From positions 1 to 64,000 of the forward strand of contig NZ_BCTA01000099.1 in NCBI RefSeq assembly GCF_001570485.1: a stretch of DNA of 64,000 nt. The letters run 5' to 3'. The position numbers were made by a program, and so were the translations under genes. The stretch is from Mycolicibacterium novocastrense (GTDB lineage Bacteria > Actinomycetota > Actinomycetes > Mycobacteriales > Mycobacteriaceae). The notes beneath the pieces were generated by a model. The model was not told where the DNA came from, made no database searches, and worked only from the letters and a program-made list of their open reading frames with translations. Below, one piece after another: positions 63,558 to 64,000 of the stretch. The first letter of the stretch is position 1, and every line of letters starts with the position of its first letter.

Positions 63558-64000
63558 ATGAAGCTTCCGGTGTTCGTTGACCCGCGCTATCACGACGCGG
63601 TGATCTTCGGCCTAGACGGCGTTGTGGCCGATACCGCCGAAACACCGGCTGACCGTTTGCCCCTGGCCGAGTCCACCGTCAAGTTGGTGCGCCAACTCAG
63701 GGCCGCCGATATCGCGACCGCGCTCGTCTCGTCGGGGGGCAATGGCAGCGCAGTCGCCCGGTCGGCAGCAGGCGACCTGTTCTCGATGTGCACTGATCCT
63801 TCCTCGACCCCGGCCCTCCAAGATTCTCAGGGCCGACACCGTGACGTCCTGCACCACGTGGCGCGAAGCCTCGGAGTAGCTCCGGCGCGCTGCGTCGTCG
63901 TCGACGACGACGTAGCGGGGGTGGCGGCGGGACGCGACGGCGGATTCGGACTGGTCGTCGGGGTGGACCCGGCCCGAGACGGTGCAGCGCTGCTTCGGGC
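63558..64000 (+). CDS. OtsB1-like protein, N-terminal HAD-like domain, 3' end outside window
   Basis: 147 codons are visible before the window ends, starting at ATG 63558 behind a GGAGGAGGGG ribosome site. The N-terminus DPRYHDAVIFGLDGVVADT is that of the HAD-like domain that opens M. tuberculosis OtsB1 (Rv2006), a long DosR-regulon protein related to trehalose-phosphate phosphatase and glycoside hydrolases. The HAD nucleophile position (DxD) reads GLD, so the first Asp is replaced by Gly. Later ARCVVVDDDVAGVAAGRDGGF matches HAD motif 4. Domains further downstream cannot be seen. Confidence 0.75.
   Translation, partial: MKLPVFVDPRYHDAVIFGLDGVVADTAETPADRLPLAESTVKLVRQLRAADIATALVSSGGNGSAVARSAAGDLFSMCTDPSSTPALQDSQGRHRDVLHHVARSLGVAPARCVVVDDDVAGVAAGRDGGFGLVVGVDPARDGAALLR

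Overview
The window is high-GC actinobacterial DNA with tightly packed genes, many 1-4 nt ATGA/GTGA overlaps and frequent GTG or TTG starts. It most probably comes from a Mycolicibacterium-like mycobacterium. The strongest evidence is an ordered block matching my recollection of Mycobacterium tuberculosis Rv0904c-Rv0910: accD3, echA6, a metallo-beta-lactamase-fold protein, a serine beta-lactamase-like lipoprotein, ctpE, and an antitoxin/SRPBCC pair. A DosR-type dormancy gene set at the right-hand end agrees. No rRNA, tRNA, IS element, prophage or CRISPR array was seen, and no gene-free stretch exceeds 300 bp.

Layout. 1-3.2 kb: the 3' end of an NRPS gene (T-E-C-T, with no A or TE domain after the last C). 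3.2-6.1 kb: a membrane methyltransferase diverging from htpG. 6.2-11.9 kb: three ABC exporter half-transporters; the last two look like a heterodimer with one degenerate ATP site. 12.0-14.5 kb: a flavin oxidoreductase/epoxide hydrolase operon. 14.5-15.9 kb: four small genes. 15.9-24.1 kb: the accD3-echA6-ctpE block. 24.1-46.4 kb: a large divergent catabolic island. The leftward arm has a lactonase-like beta-propeller, a GntR regulator, two acyl-CoA ligases and an SDR. The rightward arm has an SDR, a Rieske oxygenase, a Baeyer-Villiger-type monooxygenase, an MFE-type SDR, a CaiB CoA-transferase, two pairs of acyl-CoA dehydrogenases around a Gfo/Idh protein, a ThDP enzyme, an aldehyde dehydrogenase and an amidohydrolase. 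Two near-identical 12-bp operator-like sites (TNGTCCNGACAA) lie between the arms. 46.4-53.1 kb: mixed genes (VOC protein, degenerate SDR, S4 RNA-binding protein, DUF985 cupin, membrane protein, GNAT, large cyclase-ATPase-LuxR regulator). 53.2-56.2 kb: an Hsp20 gene with a CIRCE operator, then a tandem HxlR regulator coupled to a carotenoid oxygenase. 56.4-64 kb: a dormancy/stress cluster (GAF-ANTAR, two universal stress proteins, a kinase/P-loop fusion, PEP synthase with a small partner, and the start of an OtsB1-like pseudo-HAD protein) with several DosR-box-like sites.

How the genes may work together. In the catabolic island, hydroxylation (Rieske) and ring-oxygen insertion (BVMO) could give a lactone. 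The SMP-30-like protein could open it, the ligases or CaiB could attach CoA, and the paired dehydrogenases, SDRs, ThDP enzyme and amidohydrolase could complete oxidation and C-C cleavage. An alicyclic or terpenoid-like substrate would fit, but nothing in the sequence names it. This island is the best candidate here for an undescribed system. The right-hand cluster looks like a hypoxia/dormancy regulon by gene content and operator sites.
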